Of a DNA stretch of 21,841 bases, positions 1-9,716 are shown piece after piece; the first letter of the stretch is position 1; every line of letters starts with the position of its first letter. Made by a program: the position numbers and the translations under genes. The notes under the pieces were generated by a model. It was not told where the DNA came from, did no database searches, and saw nothing but the letters and a program-made list of their open reading frames with translations. The stretch covers positions 1 to 21,841 of the forward strand of contig JAAPAO010000588.1 in NCBI GenBank assembly GCA_013115145.1, in the 5' to 3' direction. The stretch is from Perkinsus chesapeaki. Its lineage: Eukaryota; Perkinsozoa; Perkinsida; Perkinsidae.

Positions 1-312
1 CAGTGGTACCCTCTGTAGGAGCCTCAGTGGTACCTTCTGCGGGCCATTCAGTAGGAGCCTCAGTGGTACCCTCTGTAGGAGCCTCGGTGGTACCCTCTGT
101 AGGAGCCTCAGTGGTACCCTCTGTAGGAGCCTCAGTGGTACCTTCTTCGGGCCATTCAGTTGGAGCCTCAGTGGTACCCTCTGTAGGAGCCTCAGTGGTA
201 CCTTCTTCGGGCCATTCAGTTGGAGCCTCAGTGGTACCCTCAGTAGGAGCCTCAGTGGTACCCTCGGTAGGAGCCTCAGTGGTACCCTCGGTAGGAGCCT
301 CAATGGTACCGT
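1..312 (-). repeat. Coding minisatellite with 24- and 36-nt units
   Basis: About eleven head-to-tail units, each containing GGTACC, encode EAPTEGTT on the minus strand. Most units are 24 nt. Three units are 36 nt with an inserted Glu-Trp-Pro-Glu/Ala block, near positions 25-60, 133-168 and 193-228. All units keep the reading frame. Near 300-360 the repeat decays into related degenerate copies (GPTDGPIDGTI). The array continues to the left edge, so its full length is unknown. Confidence 0.93.
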
Positions 313-814
313 CGATAGGGCCATCGGTGGGACCTTGTGTAGTACCCTCAACAGGGCCTTCAGTAGTCACTACATCACCGCATACGTAGGGTTCACCTTC
401 GCAGCTACCATCATCATTATCATAACATAGCGATGAATTTTCCTGAATAAGTATGCCATAGCATACAGGGGGATTGGTCCACGTCTTGCAGTAGGATCCC
501 GACCTAGACTCGAGGCAACTCTCGAGGGAGTCGCATATCTTCATGCAGTCCCAAGCAGGGATAGGAGTGGTAGTAGGTGGTGGCACCTCGCCACACATGA
601 CCGGGGCTAACACCTCATCATCACAATCAGCAGTGCTGTTGCCGGGCTGGAAGCATGTGGTGTCATTGTTCTTGTGATAGAGTCCGAAGCAGCTGTTGTT
701 CTCTTTGCAGTAGGAGCTGCCACACCCCTCAGTTTGCAGACAGTAATCTTCACAGAAGTACGTAGCGTTGACAACTACTATGGAGAAAAAGGCGACAATC
801 GCAGTGAATAACAT
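1..814 (-). CDS. Secreted Cys-rich protein with Thr/Glu/Pro tandem-repeat tail (partial, 3' end off the left edge)
   Basis: The frame is open from an ATG at 812-814 to the window edge, about 271 codons, and is incomplete at the C terminus. It starts with a hydrophobic signal peptide (MLFTAIVAFFSIVVVNA). Two consecutive Cys-rich modules of eight cysteines each follow. The first carries SSYCK...CFGLY and ends in MCG. The second carries GSYCK...CYGI and ends in VCG. A Pro/Thr linker (PPPTTTPIP) separates them. From about residue 168 the protein is a repeat of EAPTEGTT, sometimes extended by WPEE or WPAE. The modules resemble a multigene Cys-rich secreted family that I associate with Perkinsus; this is recalled, not searched. 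The Thr-rich tail suggests O-glycosylation and a surface or extracellular role. The function is unknown. No intron is needed. It is divergent from the capping-enzyme gene. Confidence 0.8.
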   Translation of the reverse strand, partial: MLFTAIVAFFSIVVVNATYFCEDYCLQTEGCGSSYCKENNSCFGLYHKNNDTTCFQPGNSTADCDDEVLAPVMCGEVPPPTTTPIPAWDCMKICDSLESCLESRSGSYCKTWTNPPVCYGILIQENSSLCYDNDDGSCEGEPYVCGDVVTTEGPVEGTTQGPTDGPIDGTIEAPTEGTTEAPTEGTTEAPTEGTTEAPTEWPEEGTTEAPTEGTTEAPTEWPEEGTTEAPTEGTTEAPTEGTTEAPTEGTTEAPTEWPAEGTTEAPTEGTT

Positions 815-1097
815 GGGGAACAAGATAATCAAACAAACCTGGATCAAGGATACAGCTCTGCAGTAAAGCAAACCAATAAGGGCTGTGATAGTTACTGTTT
901 GACCAAACGGTTTGGCGACTTCAAAAATCTTACGGTTTCGTCTTCGCGTGTCGAGTTGTGTCGAGATTCTTTCCGGCGCGCTCTCATCCGCCGGTCCACC
1001 AACTTCTCGCCATAGCAGTTGTTAAACGATGAGTAATGTTTTTGTGTTGAGTTAGTTCTCCTTCAATAACTATATAACTTAGTTTCCCCTTCCCAAG
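815..1097. other. Divergent intergenic region
   Basis: This 283-bp stretch separates the minus-strand Cys-rich gene from the plus-strand capping-enzyme gene, so it should hold both 5' UTRs and promoters. I see no convincing coding exon, and no TATA box or other motif I would commit to. The 3' part (about 1020-1090) is AT-richer than its surroundings. Confidence 0.5.
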
Positions 1098-2797
1098 ATG
1101 TTTGCATCGTCATGCGTCTCCAAGAAGGATATAGGAGCACGGCAGCTGAACGAGAAATCAGAGGCCAAGTTGGTAATAACGGGTTCATGTGGGCGTAGTA
1201 GGATAGCCAAGCAGCAGGTTGAGAGGTTGAAGCGGACAATGTGGGATCTATGCAAGTGGGGACGGGAGACCTTCCCTGGCTCCCAGCCCATCAGCTTCGG
1301 GCGCCGGAACCTCCGAGATGTCAGTAAGTAGTTAGAAGTCGGTGATGTCTTCACCGTAGTGGAGCGTGTCAGCTCAACGGCCTTATGTGATTGGGGAGAA
1401 GTCCGACGGAGAACGCCATATGCTTATAACGGACAATGAGACACGCGGGGTCTACCTGGTCGATCGACGATTCAACTTTTACCAGATTAAACTGTAAAAT
1501 GTTGCGCGGAGAGCAGCAGCCCAGTAGTGTGTCATCTAGGCATTTACCAAACAAGGAACACACGGGCATAGTGGACACCACACTACTTGACGGCGAAGTG
1601 GTCGAAGACGGTCATGACTCCGACAAGCAAACTGTCAGGTGCTACTGTACATCCGTCCGCAGTAGTGAGGTACGACTTTGAGCAGGTTTTTAGTATACGA
1701 CGCCGTAGCTGTTAATGGGCAGTGTGTTCGGGACATGAATCTCATGCGAAGATTGCAGGCTGTAGGTTATCGTAGTGAGGGAGGGAGGGTATCGGAGCGC
1801 TATCAGTTTATGGAAGAAGTCCTCATGCCGAGACGAAAGCTACCGATGGAGAAGAGAGCGCACGATGCGTTCCAAGTCTACCTCAAAGATTTTTTCGAGG
1901 TCAGCTTGGATGCACCCGCCGTATTTCACTTACAAGGCAGGTAACGGATTGTGATACGGTTATGAACTTCGGCAAGCGTCTCCCTCACGAATGTGATGGT
2001 CTCATTTTCACCCCGGTCATGCCGCCCTACATCGCTGGTAATACGCAGCCCTCCTTCGTTCGTAGCCCGACAGTTAGTTTTGCAGGAACTTGTCGGCAGC
2101 TGTTGAAGTGGAAACCAGCCCACATGAACACTGCAGACTTCGCGGTTGAGTTGGTGATGGGCAACACTATGCAGGAGTTCCACGTGAAGCTCCTAGCTGC
2201 GAGTGAGGGTGTACGATTGTTCATTGGAGGCTGCGGGCATCTTCGCGTCAGGTGCAAGTCTTCCAAGGGATTTGGCTGTCGAGGAGCGGCCCTCATTGGC
2301 AGTGGCTAACTGAGAATACACGGCAAGTTAACGGTGCTATAATAGAGTGCAATTGGGACCCTAAGACATACACCTTTGTACGCTACTCTCTCCACTCAAA
2401 AGGAGGAGCTGTCCTTGGCGGTCATCAGGTGCCTTCGGATTCTATGGCATATGTCGAGACTGGAGATTGGGTGCCGGGGGGATGGCAGTTTCAAAGAGTA
2501 GGACGAAATACGGTACTATCTAACTTTCGTTGCTGTCAGATACGAACTGATAGAACATCTCCGAATGACGAGCGAGTAGTTGATAGAGTGAAGAAGTCCA
2601 TAGCAGACTCGGTGACCTTTGATGAGCTCAGCGATTACATCCACACCAATGCTCGATCACAGAAGGTACGACGCCAGGCGACACTAACCGAGCGTAGCTC
2701 GTCACTGTAGGTTGTCGAAATGTGTAAAATGCCGTCTTGGTGGGAAAATAAGAAAGGGCAGGATGAGGCCGACACTAAACGACAACGAGTCGGGTGA
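1098..2797 (+). CDS. mRNA capping enzyme, GTP:RNA guanylyltransferase (nine exons)
   Basis: It transfers GMP from GTP to the 5' diphosphate end of nascent mRNA, in the nucleus. Proposed exons are 1098-1323, 1373-1493, 1540-1638, 1686-1920, 1977-2037, 2086-2251, 2284-2497, 2540-2665 and 2711-2797, giving 444 aa; yeast Ceg1 is of similar size. Family signatures occur in order: FPGSQPISFGRRNL before the active site; motif I EKSDGER with predicted nucleophile Lys85; motif III LLDGEVV (about 131-137); IIIa FLVYDAVAVNG (about 150); IV LPHECDGLIFTPV (about 229-241); V LLKWKP...NTADF (about 253); VI WQFQRIRTDRTSPND (about 370-384). Phases match at all junctions. Introns are 32-56 nt. The 1921-1976 junction is the least certain. 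The sixth intron could instead be 2247-2302. No triphosphatase domain is fused. The C terminus ends in KRQRVG. The gene converges on the next minus-strand gene. Confidence 0.93.
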
Positions 2798-2921
2798 ATT
2801 ATATTTTCGTGGGTTGAGTTGGTCAATCTTTTACTATGCAACAAAACCAACAGACGAACATCATACAACAACAGCAACATGAACATCTGCATAATATCGA
2901 AAGCTATCATCATCATCATCC

Positions 2922-4251
2922 TTAGTCGCTATCCTCACTTGACGATGCACCATCGGTGGCCTTATGGATTTCCTCCAGCGAATCGATGTATGCAAGGACG
3001 ACATTAGAAGTCATATTCTGTACGTTCTTGGGGTACTTCAGGAGCTGCCTAGAAACCCTCTCAACATGTTTAAGCTCCCAAGCCACAAAATCTAGGAACT
3101 TCTGGCACCTCCCTCCGCTGGAGACGAGCTCATCCCTCATCGATTTATAATTTGATATATCAACAGTGAGGAGAGGCCTTTGATGTCTGATTTGATCACC
3201 CCAAATTAAGGTGTTCAATTCCTTCATCCATCCAGTCTTCAAAGGAAGGCTATTCCTGAGAAATACGCAATCGTCGAATAACACTTTATTCACACGCTAC
3301 CCTTTATTATCGTTCTTGTCGAACCCTGTCACTTCGAATCTGCCAATCTCATTTCTCCACCCTCCAGTCAGAACCGTATGGTGAACGACTCCTTCGGCAG
3401 TCTTCAGCCCTCCCAACGTAGTGCACTTCTGAAAATAACAACAAAGCACGAAGTTCTCCACTGGTCAAGGATACTCCCCTAAGCGACGGCGAGGGACGAT
3501 TTTTCACGTTCAGCGATATGTTACCGTAGCTTGTTGAGGATGTTGAGTAAACTGGGCCATGTACTTATGTTGCAAGACAGCGCTACCCAATGCCCATGCC
3601 ACAAAATCCTTGCTGTCGACCGCGGGTGGAGTATCAGCATAGTAGAGTTGGTTGTTCAGGGCAATAGAATCGCCCAAGGCTTTCAACGCCTCCTCACATG
3701 ACTTGGCATCTTTGGTTATCTCGTGCAATGTGAACGGCATGCGAGCTGCTAAGGTCGTTAGAATGCCTGGGCCTCCATAGCGCTCCACCCCCAGCATTGG
3801 AAGATACTGGCTCATCATCTCGGAGGGAGAAATAATCTCGGTATTTTCCCTGGAAACAAAAAGTACAAGATTTTATCGCAGCGGGTGACGGCTACATGCC
3901 ATTAATCGCAGAGATCGCCACAAGGTTACCCAACGTCAAACTGGCTTCCCCTGGAACGATTCTTGACCAAGTCGCAGTCAGTTTAGCCGAGTAAGAAGGA
4001 TAAGATGCATGTGAAGTGTACTTGGCCGCACACGTTTCATCATCGGCAGACAGCAACCCATCGACGACATCTTCGGAAATAGTTGAGAGCCTTCCACGAG
4101 CGGGCGCGAATGAACCACCGCGAAGGTCCTTGGTAGACCTTTGGGCTTTAGATGGGCTATAGGATCCCCTTAGCCAGAAATGGCTAGCATCAGCAATGGG
4201 GAACAACAACACCGTAACAATGAAGAAGGATGAGTTGCTAAGGGTCAACAT
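2922..4251 (-). CDS. Secreted protein of unknown function (four exons, 380 aa)
   Basis: Read on the minus strand, exons are 4251-3896, 3849-3525, 3428-3301 and 3255-2922. They are joined by introns of 46, 96 and 45 nt with matching phases and pyrimidine-rich acceptors. The product starts with a clear signal peptide (MLTLSNSSFFIVTVLLFPIADA). A basic, Ser/Arg-rich segment follows, then a mainly helical, moderately hydrophilic body, and an acidic Ser/Asp tail (ASSSEDSD). An upstream in-frame ATG at 4332 exists. I prefer 4251 because it puts the hydrophobic core at the N terminus. The body contains two related stretches, KDFVAWALGSA and LDFVAWELKHV, which suggest an internal duplication. I do not recognise the family. 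A secreted, lineage-specific protein is the safest reading. The exons contain several out-of-frame stops only if introns are ignored. Confidence 0.82.
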
Positions 4252-4446
4252 GGTCGTGGGCAAAGACGACTGACGAGACACAACAGGGCGAGACTGGATC
4301 GCAACAAAACAAGTAGCCGCGAATTGATGCAAGATTTAATAAGAATATTACGAACCCATGCCCTTCGTGATTCACCATGAACGCATGCCCACTTCACATG
4401 TGTTTCCACCAACCGCGGGACCGTCCGAGCGCTGGTGACCATACCC

Positions 4447-7193
4447 TCATGGTGGAAAATCTATCCGGGCGATGCCACTGCCCAGCTGGAGGTACGGAAT
4501 TAAGTCCATATCATCATCTGGCAGGGGGAACTCGGCGATTGAGGTACGGTCGAGGATGAAGGTGTTATTTAGCCTCACTACACTGAAAAGGGCAATGGAA
4601 GCGCGCAAGAAATTATGTAATGTGATCCCTACATTTCCCTCGGGGCCGGTCTGGCCACTCCGACCACAGTTATTATGTCGCCGACCTCCCACCGAATTCG
4701 AGCTGTTATCGGCGAGGACCAGACGATCTCTCTGGAGTTGCCGAGCCCCACCCGGAGGAAGCCCCCAGCCAGGAAGTAGTCACAGGAAGCCACTCTTGCC
4801 CTATAGGCGTACACAAGATGATCGTTCCCCTTCACAGTAGTGACCCTAGGGCGAACCGGTGGCCCTGATATGACTTCAGCGCCCCTCGGCTGAGCGTTTT
4901 GTACGGGTCTGGACGGATGGATTGGAGGGATGTCCCGCCCATGGCCAGGAGGAGGGTCGGTCTCCCTATTATAGGATACTATCTTGCCATCCACCAGCAC
5001 CACATTTTCCCGACTGTGCTTGCTGCTGCTGCCGCTACCCTCGGCTACCCCTCGCCAAAGTCGATCTCGAAGTACCTCATGGTAGCCTTCTTGATTTGGT
5101 TCCATCTCCCGAGCTGGCGCCCGTGGCGATCTTTCCCTTGAAGTCGAGGATGGCCGGTCCCCTCCGCTGGGTTCGATGGGTGGGGTTTGAGTCTCGACGG
5201 TGGAGACCGTAACCCTGTAGTCCCCAGTAGACCTGTCCTCAGTCGGCTTTCGAGGGCTAATGTCGACGTCTTTACTCCCAACAAGTCCCATAACCGGCCT
5301 TGTTTTATAAGCAACTGTGTTCGGCATCACTGCGATAGGCAGGGACGGCCTGACAGTCCACCTTGGCGATTCCTCCCTTGCCAGTTTGGTGTCCTCTCTC
5401 GAGACAGGTGGCATCCAAATGGGTAACGGCCACACGTATGCTGGGAGGACCTCCCCTTTAGGCCGTTCATCGACCATCGGAGAGCACGGCTTTTCATCGG
5501 CCTTGTTGGCTCCTGGCAAGCTGCTGCTAATCGCTTGTGCAGCCGAAGGACTGGCACCGCATTTCCGGCACGGAAGGGCCGATGGTGGTTCAAGGTGGGA
5601 TCTCAGAGCTGTCCAGTCGGCCTCGACTTTAGCAACGTGCACCGGTTGCCCGGCCGCGCTAACCGATTCGGATACCCTCCTTCTTTCTAGATGTCTCGTC
5701 ATATCTCTGGCACGTTGAATCTCTGCCATAAGCTCCCTCACAGAAGGCTTAGGCTTGCCCTTCTGTGCCTCCATGTCGACCTCCGCTCTCTTCAATGGAC
5801 TTAACTTTCGCAGCACTGCCTCCTCCAAGGCAAGTTCCGTCTCGAAAGCCACTCGACTGTTTGCTCGTTCCTGGCCGCCAACGTATTGATGACCAGCCGC
5901 GTCGCTGTCCACCAACACTTCTTCCATTCCATCAGGTCTCTGTTCCTCAATCCTGCCATCTATCCACTCCTCGCTCATCACCGACGACTCTTTACTGCCC
6001 CGCTCGATCATTCCCCCAGCAGACGGCTCGATCGCTTGAGCCGGAGAGACCTCTGCCCCGCTGCGACGAGTTGGCCCGAGGTTAGGCGGGAGAGCTAGCG
6101 ACCTTCTCAAGCCCTCCAGCGCCTTCTTCAACCTCCTATCCCGATGATGCTCCAGTGGAGTCTTGATCGGTCTTTCCTTATTTATATTTGCATCTGCGAC
6201 TTCAGCTGCTGAGGAGGCATGGGTTTGTTTCAATTGTTGTGCCTTGACCATCTCGAATGGCGCCAATGGAGAAACTTCGGCGTTCCTAGAAGATCTCCGC
6301 GAATCTCCTTCGTCATTCTCAGAAGACTTCAATGAAGCTCCTTCCTTCCCTCCAGAAGACTTCAATGAAGCTCCTTCCTTCCCTCCAGAAGACTTCAGAG
6401 AAGCTCCGCTGTCCTCACAAGATCTCCGCGAATCCCCTTGGCTGCTTTCACAAGGTCTTCGCGTAGCTTTCTCGTTGTTCTCCGAAGACCACAATAAATC
6501 GTTGTTCAGAGGAAATCGCCTCATCGGTAGATGCATACTTCTTTCTTCGGCGCCTATTGGTCCCCCAACAACCCTCCGATCCCCCTCTGTAACGTCGGCA
6601 TAATCTGAACCTCTTCGATCTCCACGGGCAGTTTCGGCATTCATTATATCGGACTCGGTCAGCGGCGGAGCACTAGGCCCCGAGGATGAGGATGCCACCG
6701 AGTTCATCGCTAAGCCGGTGAGATTGTCCCTCGTTAAAGTGAGCGGGGGCGGTAGCAGTGGAAGTGCCTCCCTCAAGTCATCATCTTCTACAGGAATGTC
6801 CTCACCATCGTTCACCACCTCAAATGCCTCCGCTGCCCTGGTCACAGATGAGGTCTTTTGTAAGCGCTTGTTACGTGGTGGCGGGTCAGTCTGTATAAGG
6901 CTCTTCCCTGCTGCCACCAGATTAGTCTTCACTTCTGCGTCCTGCGTCATCAGACTTTCTCTGTTGTTCTGTTTAACTCGGGTGACTTGACCATCTCTCG
7001 GATAGCTCTGCTTGATCTGCGTTGTGTTATCTTCTCTAGTAAACGTCCTTCCACCCCCCCTCGGGTAGCTGCCTCCTATCTGCCTCCTCGATCCTGCCAT
7101 TCCACTATCCTTTGCAGCCACAGACCCTCGACGACTTGGTGATATCACAACAAGCTCTCCGTCAGAGTCATATCTGATAAACCAGTAGCCCAC
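4447..7193 (-). CDS. Large, mostly disordered Ser/Arg/Pro/Glu-rich protein (two exons, about 898 aa)
   Basis: Exon 1 runs 7193-4633 (853 codons, no internal stop) and is joined by a 50-nt intron (4632-4583, acceptor CCCTTTTCAG) to exon 2, 4582-4447. Splicing replaces an immediate TAG with 45 further residues ending ARIDFPP. The N terminus (MGYWFIRYDSDGELVVI) and the C-terminal 120 residues (for example VYAYRARVASCDYFLAGGF and RWEVGDIITVVGVA) look folded, with a beta-rich pattern. The roughly 700 residues between are low-complexity: Arg, Ser, Glu and Pro, with short repeats such as GASLKSSGGKE. One Cys pair (CRKCG) lies in the middle. There is no signal peptide. I do not recognise the family. 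A scaffold or regulatory protein with terminal binding modules is a guess. Codon use is even and no frameshift is visible. Confidence 0.85.
6321..6420 (-). repeat. 33-nt in-frame coding repeat
   Basis: Two identical 33-nt units (6321-6353 and 6354-6386) and a diverged third copy encode GASLKSSGGKE-type repeats inside the disordered protein. Looser relatives with RRS or KSS cores extend to about 6470. The unit length keeps the frame. This looks like recent tandem duplication. Confidence 0.85.
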
Positions 7194-9716
7194 AAGTGGC
7201 CAAGGTCCGCCCTACCCGAACATTGGTACATAGTCGGCTCCTTCAGGAAGAGTAAGACGACGCCGTACCCCCGCCGATGATGATCCTAAATATCAGTTCT
7301 TTGCATCCATACAAGGTTATCTTACCTGTTGTAGCCATTAACCTACGCCTGCAGCGCAACCCACATGAGCATTAACTGATAAGCCCTCAGAACTGGTAGT
7401 CAGATTTCCTCTCATCAAACTGCTGCCCTTTTGTTGTGACAACTCAAAACGAGACGTGATTTAAGCACATTAATATAATACACTTAGCTATGACGATTTG
7501 CTGGCAGATGAAGTGCCGCTGAATGTTTGATACCAAAATCAACAACAGGGCTGCTTGTTGGTTTCTGGTATTATTGATGATGGCATCTTCGACAGCAGCA
7601 GCTGCGTGCAGATAAGGAGACTTAGGGGCGACGACATCGGCTCTTGTATGCTTGTAGTGCTACTAAACTATACAACTACATTGAAGACCCCAGAAGATAT
7701 CCATTCGGATCAGCAGGGGCACAATGGTAGCAGCAGCAGAAGTAGCAGCAGGAGCATTGAATGCTTGCGATGATGATGATGCCGCCATAGATGAAGCCCC
7801 AATAACTAGGCAACGCCATAATGTGCTGCTATTATTAAGACATTATTATGATGTTCGACTAGGACGACGAAGACAACAACAATAACAACAAATTGGTATA
7901 CGGTAGACTTGATGATGATGGTAGTAGTAGTACTACTTGTTGTTGTTGTAGTAGTAGTTGAGGATGGCAGTGGTAGTATTAAACATCATCATCATGCGTT
8001 ATTATTATTATCAATGATAGAAGTAGTGATGTTGTAGCCACGAAAAGTGGAGTGGACGGTAAATACGTAACCTCGCCAAAGAGCGATTTCGCGGGCTCGG
8101 GTACTTAGACACACGTCCTTATCAAAATGTGGCAGCAACAACAGCAACAACAACAGACAGACAGAAGAGAGAAGAGAGAAGAAGGAGAAGCAGGCAAGAC
8201 TAGTGATAACAACTCGTGACTATGCCCAAGTCACAAAATTATGCAGTAATACCACTACATCCCAGACGCTGACGGTAACAGGACGATAATAGCACATATC
8301 ATTATTATGCGATAGCTTTAGCGCCAGCACCAGCAGTGCCGCCTCCAATACGGAGGAAGATGTTGATAGTGGTAAAAAGCATCAACATCAGAGGGTAGTA
8401 GTAGAAGTAGCAGTAGTATTGGCTGTTGTTGCATATCTCAATCGTACAGCATCAGCACGTCGAGCAACAACGGCCGTAGTAAACGCAACGATGGTGATGA
8501 GACTGCTGTTGGTAGCTGCTTAGAACTACGAGCAGTTCCAAAACCACAGGGAAGACGGTGCTCTCTGGACAAAGGGAAAGCCGCATAGTCGCGGGGATAG
8601 TGCAGATAATGTGCTCGAAAGCACCCCTTAATCGTAGGGGCAAAAATGTGATAGGCAACAATAACAACAAACCAGAAAAGGACTTCATCACCACAACAGA
8701 TAGCTTCCATGCAATAGGAAGCAATCACGGATTTAACATCAAGATAGAGATTAGAAGCAGCTATGTCCTCCAGAGACCACCGGCGGCGGCGGCGCAGCAG
8801 GAGCCAGGCAGCAGCTGTTATCTCGAAAGGGCCCACGGTTACGTGTTATGACTATCCCAAATCGAGAAAAATGACGGCAATCTTAGAAGCACATCTTTTG
8901 CTTTAACAATCCTCGATGATGATGGTGATGAAGTCGTTATTGTTCGGAGCTAGCAGTAATAGAAGGCTGCAGCAGCAGCCCGCCGAGTGCCCAGAGGATA
9001 ACGCTGTAGATTATTATTGAGGTAAGCCAGCAGCAGCAGCAGCAAGTACTAGTAGCAACAGTAGAAGAGGAAGACAGCAGCAGCAGAGAAAGGCCAAACG
9101 CTACGGTTAACGGAGACGACGATAGTAGTGGTTATGATGGTGGTTATGATGGCTACTACTAGTAATGATAGAGAATGATGACAATGATAATAATAAGGGG
9201 TAGAGGAGGAGCACCGGGACAACGGCGTGATCAACGGCAGCAGCAACAGCAGGAAATAAATCTTCTGCAACATGACAACAATATGATACATTAGGTAATG
9301 AGGGTATCATAATAAACCTCGAAACTAATATAGATATCATCATCAAATGTAGGGAAAGAACTAAGACCACTGAGCCAGCAGTTGTGTCGACGACGACGAC
9401 GACGATGACTCATCCTCAAGAGGGTCAGTCTAAAAGAAGCAATACACTGACAAGGATGCACCTCTTGTGAGATTATTATTCGTAAATGTTAGCAAGTACT
9501 GCCCAGACCGAGGCAACCGAGGCCTAGAGGTGGACGACGACAAGCTTGCAATGATACATCATCATAGTCAAGGAGAAGAAGAGAGTAGCATCGCCAGAAT
9601 CAGCATTCGCCATAACGTCGTCATCTTAAACAGCAACAAGAAGTACAGGATAAAAGGGTACCACTGGGAGGGCTATTGGGGCACACAGTAGTAACCCAAG
9701 AACCTACTGGCAGCAA
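7194..9716. other. Gene-poor 2.5 kb rich in trinucleotide repeats
   Basis: It lies downstream of the CCCH zinc-finger gene and upstream of the disordered-protein gene, both on the minus strand. It may therefore contain a long CCCH 3' UTR, the next gene's promoter, or both. It holds many short runs of CAG/CAA, GAT/ATC, TTG and GTA. Examples are (CAG)5 at 9028-9042, a GAC/CGA run near 9388-9405, and a TAG/TTG tract near 7920-7960. Several frames are open (for example 8438-8836 minus, 9049-9291 minus, 9467-9691 plus), but their translations are homopolymer-like products of the repeats. They show no motif and no consistent splicing, so I call no gene. Up to about 7500 it is ordinary mixed sequence. 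Confidence 0.6.

Noticed and set aside
3-389. Plus-strand open frame with VPSVGASV repeats
   Set aside because: It is the antisense shadow of the minus-strand EAPTEGTT repeat. The minus strand has the signal peptide and Cys modules.
4629-7193. Plus-strand frames opposite the disordered gene (for example 5317-5718, 6163-6603)
   Set aside because: They are shadows of a continuous 853-codon minus-strand exon.
8438-8836. Minus-strand 132-aa frame with poly-Leu and poly-Arg runs
   Set aside because: Its composition comes from trinucleotide repeats. No motif, splice partner or homologous feature is visible.
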